Shown piece by piece: positions 24,301-35,770 of a stretch of 64,000 bases of DNA. A program made the position numbers and the translations under genes. The DNA comes from Apostichopus japonicus (Eukaryota > Echinodermata > Holothuroidea > Aspidochirotida > Stichopodidae), in assembly GCF_037975245.1 (NCBI RefSeq), contig NC_092577.1:18846898-18910897 (forward strand), in the 5' to 3' direction. Each line of letters opens with the position of its first letter. The first letter of the stretch is position 1. The notes beneath the pieces were generated by a model. The model worked only from the letters and a program-made list of their open reading frames with translations. It did no database searches and was not told where the DNA came from.

Positions 24301-26048
24301 AATGTAATGTTTTATTGCGTAATGAAGTATGCCCTCACGACCCACATGTACCCTACGTAACAACCTTTGCTATTATATTCCAGTGCATTGTGCGAGGCTG
24401 CATTTCGGTAGATCGTCGGTGCATCAGGGTTTTGAGTCTTAGTTTTGACTTCATTCTCTCTAGGGCGAGGTAGGGAGTAGGGGGGGTGGTCTCGGTGAAG
24501 ATATTCTGATTCCGAACTCATATTATTCTGACTATACCTGCGTGTCAAATGGCGTAACATATATACCGCCACCCCTGCCCCATATGCGAGACATGCCCAT
24601 TTAAATAATGATGATATCAGAACCAGGAAATCGCGCTACATGATTATCATTATTTCTTTTATATTTTATTTAGATGTAAGGCTGCAATAGACCAGCTGCA
24701 GGAAGGCTTGGGCAGCGTGGGAGGACTTTGGGACCTATGCAAAGCCCAAAGCAGGCCTTACAAGAAACTTTTTGTGGCGGGAATATCAAGTCCCTTGACG
24801 TATATGGGGATGAAAAAACTATTCACAATTAACTGGGTAGATGATGTCGACCGCCGTGTGGAAAAGGAGGAGGAAGAAGACACGGTGTACTGTTGGGAAC
24901 AGTTTCTACGACAGAGTGAAAGTAAGTAAAACAGTTTTCATAACCGTAAAGGACCATATCTAAATTCCCGAAATATCTGATTATAGGACGAAATTACGAT
25001 GGTTTCCATGGGGGAAAGTTGTATGGGAAGGGAGGCTTTTCTTTTTCCTTAAGGGAGCTCAGATGTGAAATTGCGCTACATTTTGCAAAGTTTTTAACTA
25101 ATTAGATGTTGAAGACTTCGATAGTTTGACTGTTCTTCATTTCCACAATTGGCTATAACAATTAGTGATCAATGCCTTGCAGCAAGGTAAACTTTCATAT
25201 AGCAATTCGATCCAACTGATTCCGTTTATGCGTGTTTGCTTAGTTTTAAGTATGCAGGTGTGTTGTCCGAAGTTATCTTCGTTAAAATGGCGGAGGGGAT
25301 GGCTGCGGGAGGGGGGGGGGCAGGGTGACTTTCGCTAGGAACTCCAAACTGAATATCGAACCTATTTGTATTAAACAATGGTATTGATGGGGGTGTGGTG
25401 CAAATGTGAATGTACTGTGGAACAATTAACTTTACTAAGACCCTAGTTGAGCTTAAAAATGCACCCTTTGCTCACGAAGTGTCTGAACATAACTTTCCTA
25501 ATTGACATTGAAAAGGTTTACAATAATATAAACAATTTTAAGTCTTCTCATCACGTCTAACATGTCTCTATTTCTATCACCACGTGACTTACTGCAATAT
25601 GCGGAATTGCCAACACGGTGCCGTGAGATAATTGTATAAATCAAAATTCTAGTAGCACGTCCAGCCTGATCGAAGCTCCTACTTAGTTTAAGAGAGATTC
25701 CGTTACGTAGAAAAGCAAAGATGAAAAGTAATCAGATATTTGTTTTAATTTTCAACAGGGGGTGAATGTTCTATGGTAATCGGCGAGGACGGAGCAGCTG
25801 CCACCTCCGTCATTGGGCTGAACCACGTATTGAGGTTTGTGTCAGGAGCCGGTGTGGTGCCACCGACTGGATTCCACAAACAGTTGGAAATAAGCTTTTT
25901 TACACCGGTTCAAGGAAGGAGGAATTTCCCTACATCATCAACTTGTGGACTGGAACTCCATTTACCCAGAGGAATTTCCGACCTTGAGATTTTCAAGAGG
26001 GACATGATGGAGGCAATTTTAGGTTCCCCTGGATTCGGGAAAATTTGA
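17107..26048 (+). CDS. HECT-type E3 ubiquitin ligase, G2E3-like, nine exons
   Basis: Likely role: transfers ubiquitin from an E2 through a Cys thioester to substrates, which are unknown. Exons: 17107-17406, 19343-19464, 21106-21297, 21511-21621, 22346-22515, 23161-23428, 24116-24270, 24674-24921 and 25759-26048, giving about 618 residues. Domains in order: a conserved N-terminal module (residues 1-100) typical of invertebrate and fish G2E3-like proteins; a UBZ4 zinc finger, CNNCNAMIPQTKLRSHVRSC (C-x2-C-x11-H-x3-C, residues 114-133, spaced as in Rad18); an acidic Ser-rich linker; a UIM around residues 222-238 (DEVLNAVIEESLLE) and a weaker second one at about 247-256; then the HECT domain, ending with the catalytic Cys in STCGLELHLPRG (TGT at 25944-25946). 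All splice sites are GT/AG. Exon 5 has a frame break (see findings), so this copy is either a pseudogene, polymorphic or misassembled. The ATG directly follows a TTCCAG acceptor, so a 5' UTR or coding exon probably lies upstream. Confidence 0.85.
18292..18337. repeat. (TA)n microsatellite
   Basis: About 46 bp of TA dinucleotide within intron 1 of the HECT gene. Confidence 0.95.
18440..18785 (+). repeat. Degenerate ~40-bp minisatellite
   Basis: About eight diverged units of the form 'agtgc(g/a)tttatagtgttactgtgccctgataatgttt'. Unit length varies from about 35 to 50 bp. Intronic. Confidence 0.8.
19343..19464 (+). CDS. HECT gene, exon 2: UBZ4 zinc finger
   Basis: 122 nt encoding a Rad18-type ubiquitin-binding zinc finger (two Cys, His, Cys). 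Donor CAAG|GTCAGT, leaving phase 2. Confidence 0.75.
19465..21105 (+). other. Intron 2 of the HECT gene
   Basis: No recognisable gene or element. Short open frames at 19730-20525 lack motifs. Confidence 0.5.
21106..21297 (+). CDS. HECT gene, exon 3: acidic Ser/Thr-rich linker
   Basis: 192 nt, phases 2/2, encoding an acidic then Ser/Thr/Gln-rich segment likely to be disordered. Acceptor TATTCAG, donor GATAG|GTAGGC. Confidence 0.7.
21511..21621 (+). CDS. HECT gene, exon 4: ubiquitin-interacting motif
   Basis: 111 nt. EENDEVLNAVIEESLLE fits the UIM pattern (acidic run, then L-x2-A-I-x2-S-L with V/I substitutions). Acceptor CTGTAG, donor ACGAG|GTGAGA. Confidence 0.7.
21622..22345 (+). other. 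Intron 4 of the HECT gene
   Basis: Includes a run of 12 G at 22071-22082 and a pair of inverted GACCGCGG words at about 22049 and 22251, which could mark a small degraded element. Confidence 0.4.
22346..22515 (+). CDS. HECT gene, exon 5, with reading-frame break
   Basis: 170 nt, whereas the flanking phases require a multiple of three. The first part reads in frame from exon 4 (LQESLENFQKAK … VVVRRRKVL). The second part continues into exon 6 only in another frame (SFEVVFSGEEADDLGG, PKREFF), which is the start of the HECT domain. The break lies at about 22441-22460, around GGAAAGTTTT. Confidence 0.7.
23161..23428 (+). CDS. HECT gene, exon 6: HECT N-lobe
   Basis: 268 nt encoding LLMQHVPDMGIFEG … YRVAGQFIAWSLLHGGPG …, the HECT N-lobe segment. 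The donor is taken at ATG|GTTAGT because it joins exon 7 in phase. A donor at 23463 (CAG|GTGTGA) is an alternative that does not fit the exon 7 phase. Confidence 0.75.
24116..24270 (+). CDS. HECT gene, exon 7
   Basis: 155 nt encoding ISDSTTQEDMDRVVENVGQW … Acceptor ATTATAG, donor TATGG|GTATGT. Confidence 0.75.
24674..24921 (+). CDS. HECT gene, exon 8
   Basis: 248 nt encoding the middle of the HECT domain (LGSVGGLWDL … FTINWVDD … EEEEDTVYCWEQFL). Acceptor TTTAG, donor GAAA|GTAAGT. Confidence 0.8.
25759..26048 (+). CDS. HECT gene, exon 9: C-lobe and catalytic Cys
   Basis: The terminal exon ends at TGA 26046-26048. It encodes NHVLRFVSGAGVVPPTGFH … TSSTCGLELHLPRG, the HECT C-lobe. The active-site Cys codon is at 25944-25946. 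Confidence 0.85.
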
Positions 26049-26054
26049 GTATGT

Positions 26055-26140
26055 ATATAAATATATATAGGCCTATATCTATATATATCTATATATATAT
26101 ATATATTATATATATATATATATTTATATATGTATCTATA
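26055..26140. repeat. (TA)n-rich microsatellite
   Basis: Interrupted TATA dinucleotide repeat just past the HECT stop codon, so probably within its 3' UTR. Confidence 0.9.
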
Positions 26141-26229
26141 TGTTTATTATGTAGGAGTAGAGTTACCTCTACCATATCACTAGTGTAGTTTAGTGTTGCT
26201 GCTTGTATCGTTCTAATTTCAGAGCGAAA

Positions 26230-26420
26230 GTTCTATAAGTTCTCTCCACCAACCTCCACCTCTCTCCCCACCTCTCGCCCTCTCTCTCCACCTAGCGCGA
26301 TGGTCCTTTTGGTGTTTTTTCGCCATAGAGAGCATCTAATACGCTTGTAACTTTTTGGTCCTTTTGATGCTTTCGCACATAATGGTTTGGTCGTTGCCAA
26401 TGCACATTCAAAATGCATGT
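26230..26420. repeat. CT-rich tract with GGTCC(G/T)TTTGATG-type motifs
   Basis: A 'ctccacctctctccc' tract followed by two 'tggtccttttg(g/a)tg' motifs about 55 bp apart. The same combination is seen near 48.8-49.0 kb, and the motif alone at 32.9-34.0 kb. Confidence 0.5.
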
Positions 26421-28060
26421 ATTTTCGACTTCGTTTGTACTTCTTTCACGCATATTCGGCAAAAGTTATCGTTTCCAACAATTCCGCTTAACAATCAAAG
26501 GAAAACATCGTCCGTTTTTTTCATCCAACTGTTTTAAAAACAAAAACTTTACGTATATTTCTCTATACGTAAATTTCATATTTTACACAGTTTTAACAGT
26601 TTCCCTATTTTATAACCCTTCGTATCTGTTTATTATTTAGTTCCTTTGACATCTTTCATAACGTACTACATTATTTCGTAAAATATGTCCCTTTTCTCAA
26701 CAAAACTTTCACAACGAGGTAAGCCTTTCCGGCTGACACTAAATGTATTTTTAGTTCTTATGTGCACCCACAGCAATAGAACTTACGATAAGAAATAACA
26801 ACAACAATAACAAACATCAGCTGGTGTGCATTCAACATCACGTTTCTTACCGTCGATCTCGTACTGTAACCGTCTCAAGATCATAAAATTATAGCCAAAA
26901 CAAGTGATCAGTGACAATTGAATTGGGTGAAATTGTACATAAAACATATGTCTAAGTTGCGTAGACCTAGCTGTGTGTACAAGAAGTCCCAAACTGCAAC
27001 TAACGTGTAGGCCTAGCCTAACTAACTTACAAGTTACGGTGGTTACAAAACTTACGGTAGCTTAGGCCTATAATAACTAGGCTGTATAACCCTTAAATAC
27101 TTATACTATTAGTGAAGGTAAAGAGTAAATGACTAAAACATTCTGTAGTTAGCCGTGACTTTGTTTACATTACAAGAGAAGGTTGTTAGTGTGACACCCC
27201 TTCTCAAATTTATGATGCAACACTACAGTGTACTAGTACTAGAAGGATGGTCATAGTGAACTAAAATCAACAATTAGAATTGTGGTTGCTAGGAATTTCA
27301 TATGTTTTTTTCATGTTTAATATAATATTTAATCTTTACAGAAGGGCTGAAGTAAGCAATACATACAAAAGATGATTGGTATGTTCACTGCCATGATAAG
27401 TGTAGCAATAATTGGTACTGAGAAAAATTTCGTAGGAACATCAAATCAGGCAATACCATTCCTGCATTTTCTATCTGCTTTTGTTTCTCCTTTCATATAT
27501 ATGTTTCATCATAAAGGAAGCATGATAATGGCAAAATGATTCAACCAGCAGTCTGCACAATGCCCACTGTGTTGTTAACTTAAGATACTATTGAATCAAA
27601 CAGTCAAGAACTCAATGATGTTTTCCACTTTGGCTAAAAGATACAAAATTGTGGAGTGACTAATTGGCTGCGGTTTCTCTACATGTGTGTTTTATACCTC
27701 AACTGCTGGCTCTACCCTCTGTAACAAATTTCAAACAGTTACTGTATAGTTTACTTGCCGCAAGTGATATACACATCACTGTGTAAAATATGTGGAAAGC
27801 TTGCCACCTATCGTATAACCAGCATTGTTCTGCATCATTCAAAATAGTCATATATAGATTTATTCATATATATGTTATATTTTACAAGCAGTGTCAGCAA
27901 AGTGTTTTAAACCAGTTGCAGGATGCAGTAATAGATGGTCTTGCTTTGTTTATCCAGTAAATCCGGTGAGAAAGGGCAGATAGCCTGGTGGCCCGCTTGA
28001 AGCAAAACCATTTAAAAAAAACTATCAAATGTTTACTCGTTTAAAACAAACGAGCAGTTT
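26421..28060. other. No gene recognised
   Basis: AT-rich, non-repetitive to the eye, with no convincing exon. Confidence 0.5.
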
Positions 28061-28062
28061 CA

Positions 28063-29940
28063 CAGGGATGTAGCCAGGGAGCAGGTGGGTGGGGGAGCAA
28101 TCTCTCCACTCCCCTGTGAGTACCCCTAAAAGTAAATTTCAACTAAAAGCAGGGGAAATCATTAAAGCTCCTTTTCACGTTGGATGATACTAAGTGACCC
28201 TTCTCACTCTTCCCCCTGAAAATTTGTCTGCTACTGTACGTAATACAAAACTCTTATAATAGTCTTTTTTTCTCGCCATGTGGGAGACATTTTGGGCAAA
28301 CATTTTTTTGTACATCATGGAGCTCCGATAAGCGTTATAATGCTCCCTTTGTGATAAATGCCCTTTTAGAATTCTGTTCCTCTCCCACCACATTTCCATT
28401 TCTGGCTAAGTCCCTGTTCACAGCTAATATTCTAGACCCATTTGTTCTGCCATTTTTGGTTAGGATGTTTTGGTCCCAAATCCTTTCGAGCCAACTTTTT
28501 TTCTGGACTCAACTTTGGATAGTTCCATTTCTGTTGTGTTAGCATTTACTTGATCATTGGAGTTACTCATATGTAACATATATAAGGCATATTTAAAAGA
28601 GTTGATACGAAGTTGGTATGATGATAACATTGGGTGATGACATATGCAACACACTTATTTTACTTAAAACAAGGAACTATAGTGCCCATTGAAATGCATG
28701 AGACATATGGTTGCCGGACAACTACCCCCCGTACATATACCACCCATACTCATACCCCCAGGACAAGTACCCCCCTGACAATCAGCCCCAGACAAAACCT
28801 CCGAAAAGGAATACCTCTGGGAACAACTACCCCTGGACATACACCCCAAGGACAAAAACCCTTAGGATAAGTACCCCCAGACAATTTCCCCGGACAAGTA
28901 CCCCCATGACAATTACCGCTGAGGACAATAACCCCACCCTCCGGCAATTACCTCCGGGAAAACTCCATCCACATGAATACACCGGCACAGATGCCACACC
29001 CATGTTGCTACCCGAACTAAACCAGAATACGCCCCAGTGCCCCCCCCCCTCTCCCCGTGAACCAAGCAGACCTTTAGCTGGTGAACCCCGTAGTATGAAA
29101 GCCCATTAGGGCCATGAAAGATAATTTTCTTAATCTGACATATCTAATTATTATTCTGATATATCAGATTTTTATTCTTTTTCTTTCATAGCCCTAATAG
29201 CCATGACTCACCCCCTCCCCCTCCTGCGTCTAAAGGGCCAGTGCACCCAACGACCCTAGGGGGTATTCGTCCGAGGAGGTAGTTGTCCGGGTGGGTAGTT
29301 GTCCAGGGTTTTGTTTTCCTCAGGGGTAATTGTCCGGGTGGGAGTTTTCCTGTGGGTTATTGGCTTGGGTGGGGGGGGGGGTAATCGTCCGGGGGTATTT
29401 GTCTGAGGGTTATTTTTTCCGGTCACGAGATATAGGGCTTTGTGTTCCCTTCATATTGGGTATCTGACTAACTTCTCACACCTCGTCTGCACATTTTGTG
29501 ATTGGTATGGGGGAGGGGTCTAAGGGGAGGGAGTCTCGATTGCTAGCTTAGCTTCATAACATGCTGTTCGTTCAACAACTTATGACGAATCATAGAAAGG
29601 ATGAGAAGGCACATCGTCGTTGTACATACGGATCGTGACACTCATTCGAGTGCGGTCAGGTAGGCTATACGTATTTTATTACGCAGTGGCACACTGTAGG
29701 CTTGTAATAGGCTATAGGCTAAATTTAGCTAATTGCATTTGCCAAACTAAAGTAAATAGCTGAATCGGTAGGCCAGAATGTTAGTACGATAGTAATCGAG
29801 TGAACGAGCTGACGAGTTTTCAAGATAAAAAAGCACTGACAAAATACCATGACAAAAAAAAACCGTCTTAAAATATTTTTTGGACTCTGAAAGAGGGGGG
29901 GGGTGCAGTTTCTCCCACTACTCCCCTGGCTACGTCCCTG
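28063..29940. mobile_element. Possible hAT-like element end pair enclosing a fold-back element
   Basis: CAGGGATGTAGCCAGGGAGC at 28063 and CTACTCCCCTGGCTACGTCC…CTG ending at 29940 are inverted and similar over about 18-20 bp, followed on the inner side by G/C-rich runs. The flanking octamers do not match, so the two ends may belong to separate copies. Fold-back element 1 lies between them. Confidence 0.4.
28714..29422. mobile_element. Fold-back element 1 with 15-bp arm repeats (TU-like)
   Basis: The left arm (28714-28975) is a run of degenerate ~15-bp units, consensus GACAANTACCCCCNG. The right arm (29255-29422) is the same repeat in reverse complement (GGGGGTANTTGTCCNG). Both arms end in CCGG. 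The arms enclose a ~280-bp core containing 'tttagctggtgaaccccgtagta', 'gaaagcccattagggcca' and a palindromic AT-rich section. Long inverted repeats made of 15-bp tandem units are the hallmark of sea-urchin TU elements. I infer membership of a similar group. No protein is encoded; open frames here are by-products of the repeat. Confidence 0.75.
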
Positions 29941-30285
29941 AAAACAACACAGTACACAAAGTTAAGGGATACGCGACGTTACCTTACAACCGTATGTCAA
30001 ACTCCTTCCCATATCAGTGGTATAACCCCCCCCCCCCCAACCAAATAAAACAAGAGCCCAAGGGCACTGTGGTTCCTTGCTTGGGGTATATGACAATACA
30101 CATAATATTATCAAGCAAGATTAGGCTCAAATAGTCCTAGTAATTGTGGTCCTACATGTTCCCATAAAGTAACCAACACTATAGCCAACACTTTTGTGAT
30201 CACAATATGTGATTGGATTTTTGATCAAAAGGCACTTTTGAGATCTAAATATGGCATCGAAAATGTAAGAAATATAAGAGACCTA
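29941..30285. other. No gene recognised
   Basis: Contains a C run at about 30028 and the word 'ggttccttgcttgggg' at about 30070, which resembles the 'ggttccttgctttgca' end of the array downstream and may mark its left boundary. Confidence 0.4.
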
Positions 30286-30289
30286 CAAG

Positions 30290-32545
30290 CATGTCAACAG
30301 ATATGATAACATTGGTGACCTCAGATGACATGACCTTTAAGTTTCAAAATGTTCCACCACTCCGTTCACAACTTGTCCCAAAATATCAACCATGTCACAC
30401 CTTGGCATTGAGATTTAATTGCATTAAATGTCTAAAAATTAACTTTGAACTTGTATACATAACTTCACACACAAAAGGTCACCCGGAGGTCAACCAATTG
30501 ACATTTTTGATCGGTGAGACCTAAATAGAGCATGACTGTAAAAATTCAAACATTTTTTCTTTGCCCATTTTCTCCCCCCAAAATACTACTTTTTTAACAT
30601 TGGCTGATCTTTGGTGACCTTGTATCACATGACCGTTAAGTTTGAAAATATTCCCCTATACCACTTGCAACTACTCCAAAAATATCAACCTTGTCACACC
30701 TTGGAACTGGGAGTTATTGCACTAAATGTGTGAAAATTAACTTTGACCTCATATAACTTCGCACATGAAGGTCACACAGGGGTCAACCCATTGACATTTA
30801 TGATCAGAAGGTACCTTTGACATCTGAAAATATCATCGAAACTGTAAAAATCCACAAAACACGAAAAGGTCACCAGAGGTCAAATTCAGGTCAAGTGTCA
30901 CCCAGATGCGGGTCGACAATTGGATTATATTGAAGCAACTCCCAACCCTAAAGGACAATTTGTTCTCAAGTTATCGCAAAAATAATAGTTTTTATCATTA
31001 ATTGACCTTTGGTGACCTTGTATCACATGACCGTTAAGTTTGAAAATATTCCCCTATACCATTTGCAACTACTCCAAAAATATCAACCTTGTCACACCTT
31101 GGAACTGGGAGTTATTGCATTAAATGTCTGAAAATTAACTTTGACCTCATATAACTTCGCACACGAAGGTCACACGGGGGTCAACCCATTGACATTTATG
31201 ATCAGAAGGTACCTTTAACATCTGAAAATAGCATCGAAACTGTAAAAATCCCCAAAACACGAAAAGGTCACCAGAGGTCAAATTGAGGTCAAGGGTCACC
31301 CAGATGCGGGTCGATAATTGGATTACATTGAAGCAACTCCCAACCCTAAAGGACAATTTGTTCTCAAGTTATCGCAAAAATACTAGTTTTTTATCATTAA
31401 TTGACCTTTGGTGACCTCGGATCACATGACCGTTATGTTTGAAAATATTCCCCTATACCATTTGCAACTTGTCTCAAAATATCAACTGTGTATCACCTTG
31501 GCACTGGGAGTTATTACACTAAATGTCTGAAAATGAACTTTGACCTCATATAACTTAACATACAAAGGTCACCTTGGGTCAACATATTGACATTATTGAT
31601 TGATGAGACCTAAATAGAGCATCAAACTATACAAATTCAAACTTTTTTTTCTTTGCCCATTTTCTACCCCCAAAATACTAGTTTTTTAACATTAATTGAC
31701 CTTTGGTGACCTCGGATCACATGACCGTTAAGTTTGAAAATATTCCCCTATACCATTTGCAACTTGTCCAAAAATATCAACCGTGTCACACCTTGGAACT
31801 GGGAGTTGTTGCGATAAATGTCTGAAAATTTACTTTGACCTCATATAACTTCGCACACGAAGGTCACACGAGTGTCAACCAATTGACATTTTTGATCGGA
31901 GGGTACCTTTGATATCCAAATCTAGCATCAAAACCAAACATTTTCTTTTTTGCTCGTTTCCTCCCAAAATAAGCACATTTTTTCTAATGTGACCTTTGAC
32001 CTTTTGACCTTGGTTTCAGATGTAGTTTAATCTCCTGATTCCAAAAAACAAAACGACAAGTCTGTACAACCATCCTAACTCCGACCGAAAAACTTTGACC
32101 CCATGTCACTTCGCACATAAAGGTCACACGGGGTCAACCTGATGACATTTATGATCAGAAGGTACCTTTGACATCTGAAAATAGCATCAAAACTGTAAAA
32201 ATCCCCAAAAACACGTAAAGGTCACCAGAGGTCAAATTGAGGTCAAGGGTCACCCAGATGCGGGTCGACAATTGGATAACATTGAAGCAACTCCCAACCC
32301 TAACGGACATTTCGTTCTCAAGTTATCGCAAAAATACTAGTTTTTTATCATTAATTGACCTTTGTTGACCTTCGATCACATTACCGTTATGTTTGGAAAC
32401 GATCCCTTACCCCATTCACAACTACTCCCAAAATATCAATCATGTCGGACCCTGTCAATGGGAGTTATTGCTGTTTTTAATATATTGGTTTTTGGCATCT
32501 AACTGACCTTTGGTGACCTTTGCGGGCACCGAAAACAATAGGGAT
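30290..32545 (+). repeat. Tandem array of ~300- and ~395-bp units
   Basis: The block 'ttgacctttggtgacct…atcacatgaccgttaagttt' starts near 30311, 30612, 31003, 31399, 31697 and 32356. Spacings are about 301, 391, 396, 298 and 659 bp. Longer units carry an extra 'gaaaaggtcaccagaggtca… agatgcgggtcga' segment. Shorter ones carry a 'tttctttgcccattttct' segment instead. The array is non-coding. Confidence 0.9.
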
Positions 32546-32637
32546 CTTCCTCTCACTATGGGCTATCCACCCAACAAGTTTGATCATGATACATCATTTC
32601 CTTATTGAGATATCGTGTACACAAGCCAAGCGTCACA

Positions 32638-32668
32638 TACACACACACACACACATACACACACACGC
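32638..32668 (+). repeat. (CA)n microsatellite
   Basis: About 30 bp of CA dinucleotide with one interruption. Confidence 0.9.
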
Positions 32669-32683
32669 CAAGTTGAACGCATA

Positions 32684-32713
32684 GGTTCCTTGCTTTGCAA
32701 AAAGCAAGGAACC
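32684..32713. repeat. 30-bp palindrome closing the array
   Basis: GGTTCCTTGCTTT-GCAA-AAAGCAAGGAACC forms a perfect hairpin at the right edge of the repeat region. It probably marks an end of the element that carries the array. Confidence 0.7.
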
Positions 32714-32759
32714 AAAAATCCTTACCCCCTATTTGCCCATCTTGCCAAGGCTGTTGTCA

Positions 32760-34475
32760 CTGCATATGTGAGGGGGGGGGGTATAATATGAAAAGTTAGG
32801 ATGATATAAATCCGCATCTCCGTTGAGGCATCAAATACATAATAAATCAGCTTTATCGTCAATTGGAAACGATAGTATACAGCATGACATCATGATTGCA
32901 CAAAGCATCAAAACGACCAGTGTCGTTGCGCAATAGAATGGTCCGTTTGATTCATGGCTTAATAAATCCGGATTTTCTCGTAAAAAATCGGCGATAGACT
33001 AAAAAGAGAATCTCATATGCCTATCTTTACTATTCGCTGAATTTATTCCTTCAAATTCCACTGTAAACCTCATAAAATGTGTGTCTGAAAGATCCTCCAA
33101 GGAACGTATAATGCAGGTGCGTCTTGGTCGGTAGCAAAGACTCAATTTTGATGCATGTAAGGGTGTTATCATATTTCATAAAACTTTTTATACCATTGTG
33201 TAATTGTCTTAAATTTGGTACTGTCAGAAAGACCATTTTGTAATTCACGATATTTCCAAATCTTATACATTTACAATGAAGTATGTGCTCGTGACGTCAA
33301 TTTTTGGAATGATAGTTTACTCAAATTTGGAAGTGTTCTGAGTGGTCCTTTTGATGCTTTTGTCAATTTAGCTCCATAAAAGCCCTTTTATTAATTTTAA
33401 ACGGAATAAAATGGTAAATGACAAACATATACAGTAACTGGGACGTTCTTCTACATCACTGACCAGATCCGATGTCAAAATTCGGTATTTCATGGTAAAT
33501 ATGGCACTAACCCTAACCCTAGGGTTAAACAAAAATGTGTCAGAAATTATGTACAAACTCTTAAATCGACGGGTTTTTTTTAGGGGCGGTTCCTTAATGA
33601 ACAGTTGATATTATCTGAACATTTGGTCCGCCAATTATCTAAATGAAGAAAATTATAAGGAATTTTGCTATTTTTTAGCGACAGAAGTAGCGCTATCGCG
33701 CAATGGTCAAAGTTACAACTTTAGAGGGCGTCCCTGATGGTCCGTTTGGTGATTTTTCCTAGAATTCTCGCTAGGCTCGTCCACGGTATAAAAGTAGACA
33801 ATTAAAGACATGATCCGAGTCATGAACAAGGCTTAACAGATAACCAAATCTAATTGGGGGCACTAAAAATGTTTCTTATTATTAATATGGACTTAACTAC
33901 GTATCGCTGGTTGTAAAAAATAAGGAAGGCCGAATTTGCGTAGTAATTATTTGAAATTAAATGCCCAGTCGCTTCATGCAAATTACTTGGTCCTTTAGGT
34001 GATGAGTATATCGTACGTTTTCGCTACACGCCGTAATTGGTCAATTTAAACTAACATGAAAACTTTTAAACAGATTGATACCATTCCGCTCGTATATAGG
34101 CACACAATGTAAAAAAACGTGAAGGTGTGTCTAGATTTGGATTATTGTTTACAGAGGGACTGGATTTTGCTCAGTTAAGATTATTTCTTGGACTCATCAA
34201 GCTACCAAAAAAATCTCATCAAAAACATTTCAAATGGGCAGAGTATCTAGCATGACCTCATTTTCATATCTGCATATGTAAAGTACTCAATTCAGTGGTG
34301 GAGCTATGGAAGGGGGTAATTAACTCTGCCCACCCTTTCCCCCACTCAAATCTGATACCCCAACAATATAAAGCTAGGCTAATCATTTGCATTAGAAAAA
34401 AAATCAACACAAATCATTTATATGAAAAGGCCTTTTGACAAGTAAAAACTCATCGAAGAGGAACAACAACCCCTC
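32760..34475. other. No gene recognised; recurrent GGTCCNTTTG motif
   Basis: Motifs of the form 'tggtcc(g/t)tttgatg' occur at about 32938, 33341, 33738 and 33994. Otherwise AT-rich with no coding sign. Confidence 0.4.
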
Positions 34476-34479
34476 CCCC

Positions 34480-35345
34480 AGGGACGTAGCCAAGGCATTT
34501 TGATTTGGGTGGGGGTGTAGTGGCTGAAAATCCAACTGGATGGGTTTTGAAGCCAGAAAATTCCGACTGCTGCCTTGTACCCCACCCCCCCCCCACCCCT
34601 CCGCGCTACTCGTCAACGATACGGTCAGTGTCAGTCAAACACCCCATCTTTCGCGACTGCACTTTGGTTCCGAACATTTTCGATATATATGTACCCACTG
34701 GCACTCATTTCACAAATTTATTAGCCCCCCCCCCCCACCCAAAAATTCGGGCAATATGCTGATAATTTTTCGGGCACCTACTGAAAGAAAAATCATTTGC
34801 AATGTATTTGCAATGGTTAAATTTATATTATTATTATAATTAATATTGTAACGACTTCCCCAATACTAACCAATATGCAACACGGAAAATCATTGTATGT
34901 TATTGGCATGCGATGTAATAACCGATGTATGCCTATATGATATGCACATTAACATATGTTGAACGCGCGCGAAAAATTTTTTTTATATTTATCGGACAAG
35001 TCGTTACAGCCCCCCCCCCCCCAAATCAAGTTGGGCTCCTACGCCTATGACGGTAGTTCTATTAGGCATTTTGCAGAGTATTAAAAATCATACGCAGTTT
35101 TGTATGGTAGAGTATAAGGATCGCGAGATACAATTTGTGGCAAGGAAAGCGTGGTTAATATGACTGATTAAAGGTCAATTTTGACCGAGATTTTTCAATT
35201 TTTAGGTCATTCACAATCACAGGAATATATGAAAAGGCCTAGATAAACCAAAGTGCGACAGTCGGAAATTCCGATTTTCCAACTATCATCAGTTTTACCA
35301 AGTTTTTTTTTTTGGGAGGGGGGTGAGACCCCCCTCTAGCGAAGT
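34480..35345. repeat. Cluster of hAT-like and dispersed repeat fragments
   Basis: CAGGGACGTAGCCAAGGC at about 34482 is an element end. The stretch 34905-34990 repeats 14635-14740. The stretch 35040-35345 is the inverted copy of 3283-3625 and ends with a G-rich run and CTCTAGCGAAGTCCATG. Runs of C at 34588, 34725 and 35011 accompany these ends. Confidence 0.6.
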
Positions 35346-35770
35346 CCATGCCTCCCCCATATCATAATTATATATTTGCCCTGAAAATATACCTTGCCGT
35401 AGTTGGGGCACCACCCCTATCTTGTTCTGGGTGAGAGTTAAGTGTTGCATATGTACCACAGTACATGTTGGTATTGATGCAAAGCATCTATTGGTGGGGT
35501 GTAATTTGATACACCAGGGGAGGATCCAGGGGGTGGGGGTTTAAACCTCCCTTGAGTTTTCTGAATTTAAAAAAACACCTTCATTTGTACGCAGTGCCCT
35601 CCTATTTCACAGGATCCACACAGAGCCCGTATAGATCTACTCAGGATCGAGTTGAAGATTGTAATTTGAGTGATTTTACCCAGGGACACACCCTCCACTT
35701 AGACCTTTCCCCTACCATTCCAGTCATTTCAATTTAGCTGAGAGTGTACATGAAAACTCCACTTAAAAGT
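35346..35770. other. No gene recognised
   Basis: Another G/C-rich element end is at about 35515-35545 (ggggaggatccagggggtggg). The bases immediately upstream of 35771 could be degraded retroposon coding sequence. Confidence 0.35.

Noticed and set aside
28711-29109. 132-codon Pro/Thr-rich open frame
   Set aside because: Product of the 15-bp arm repeats of fold-back element 1; other frames and the opposite strand are also open.
32638-32668. CA repeat as a Z-DNA or regulatory site
   Set aside because: An ordinary microsatellite at the edge of a repeat array; nothing else supports a role.
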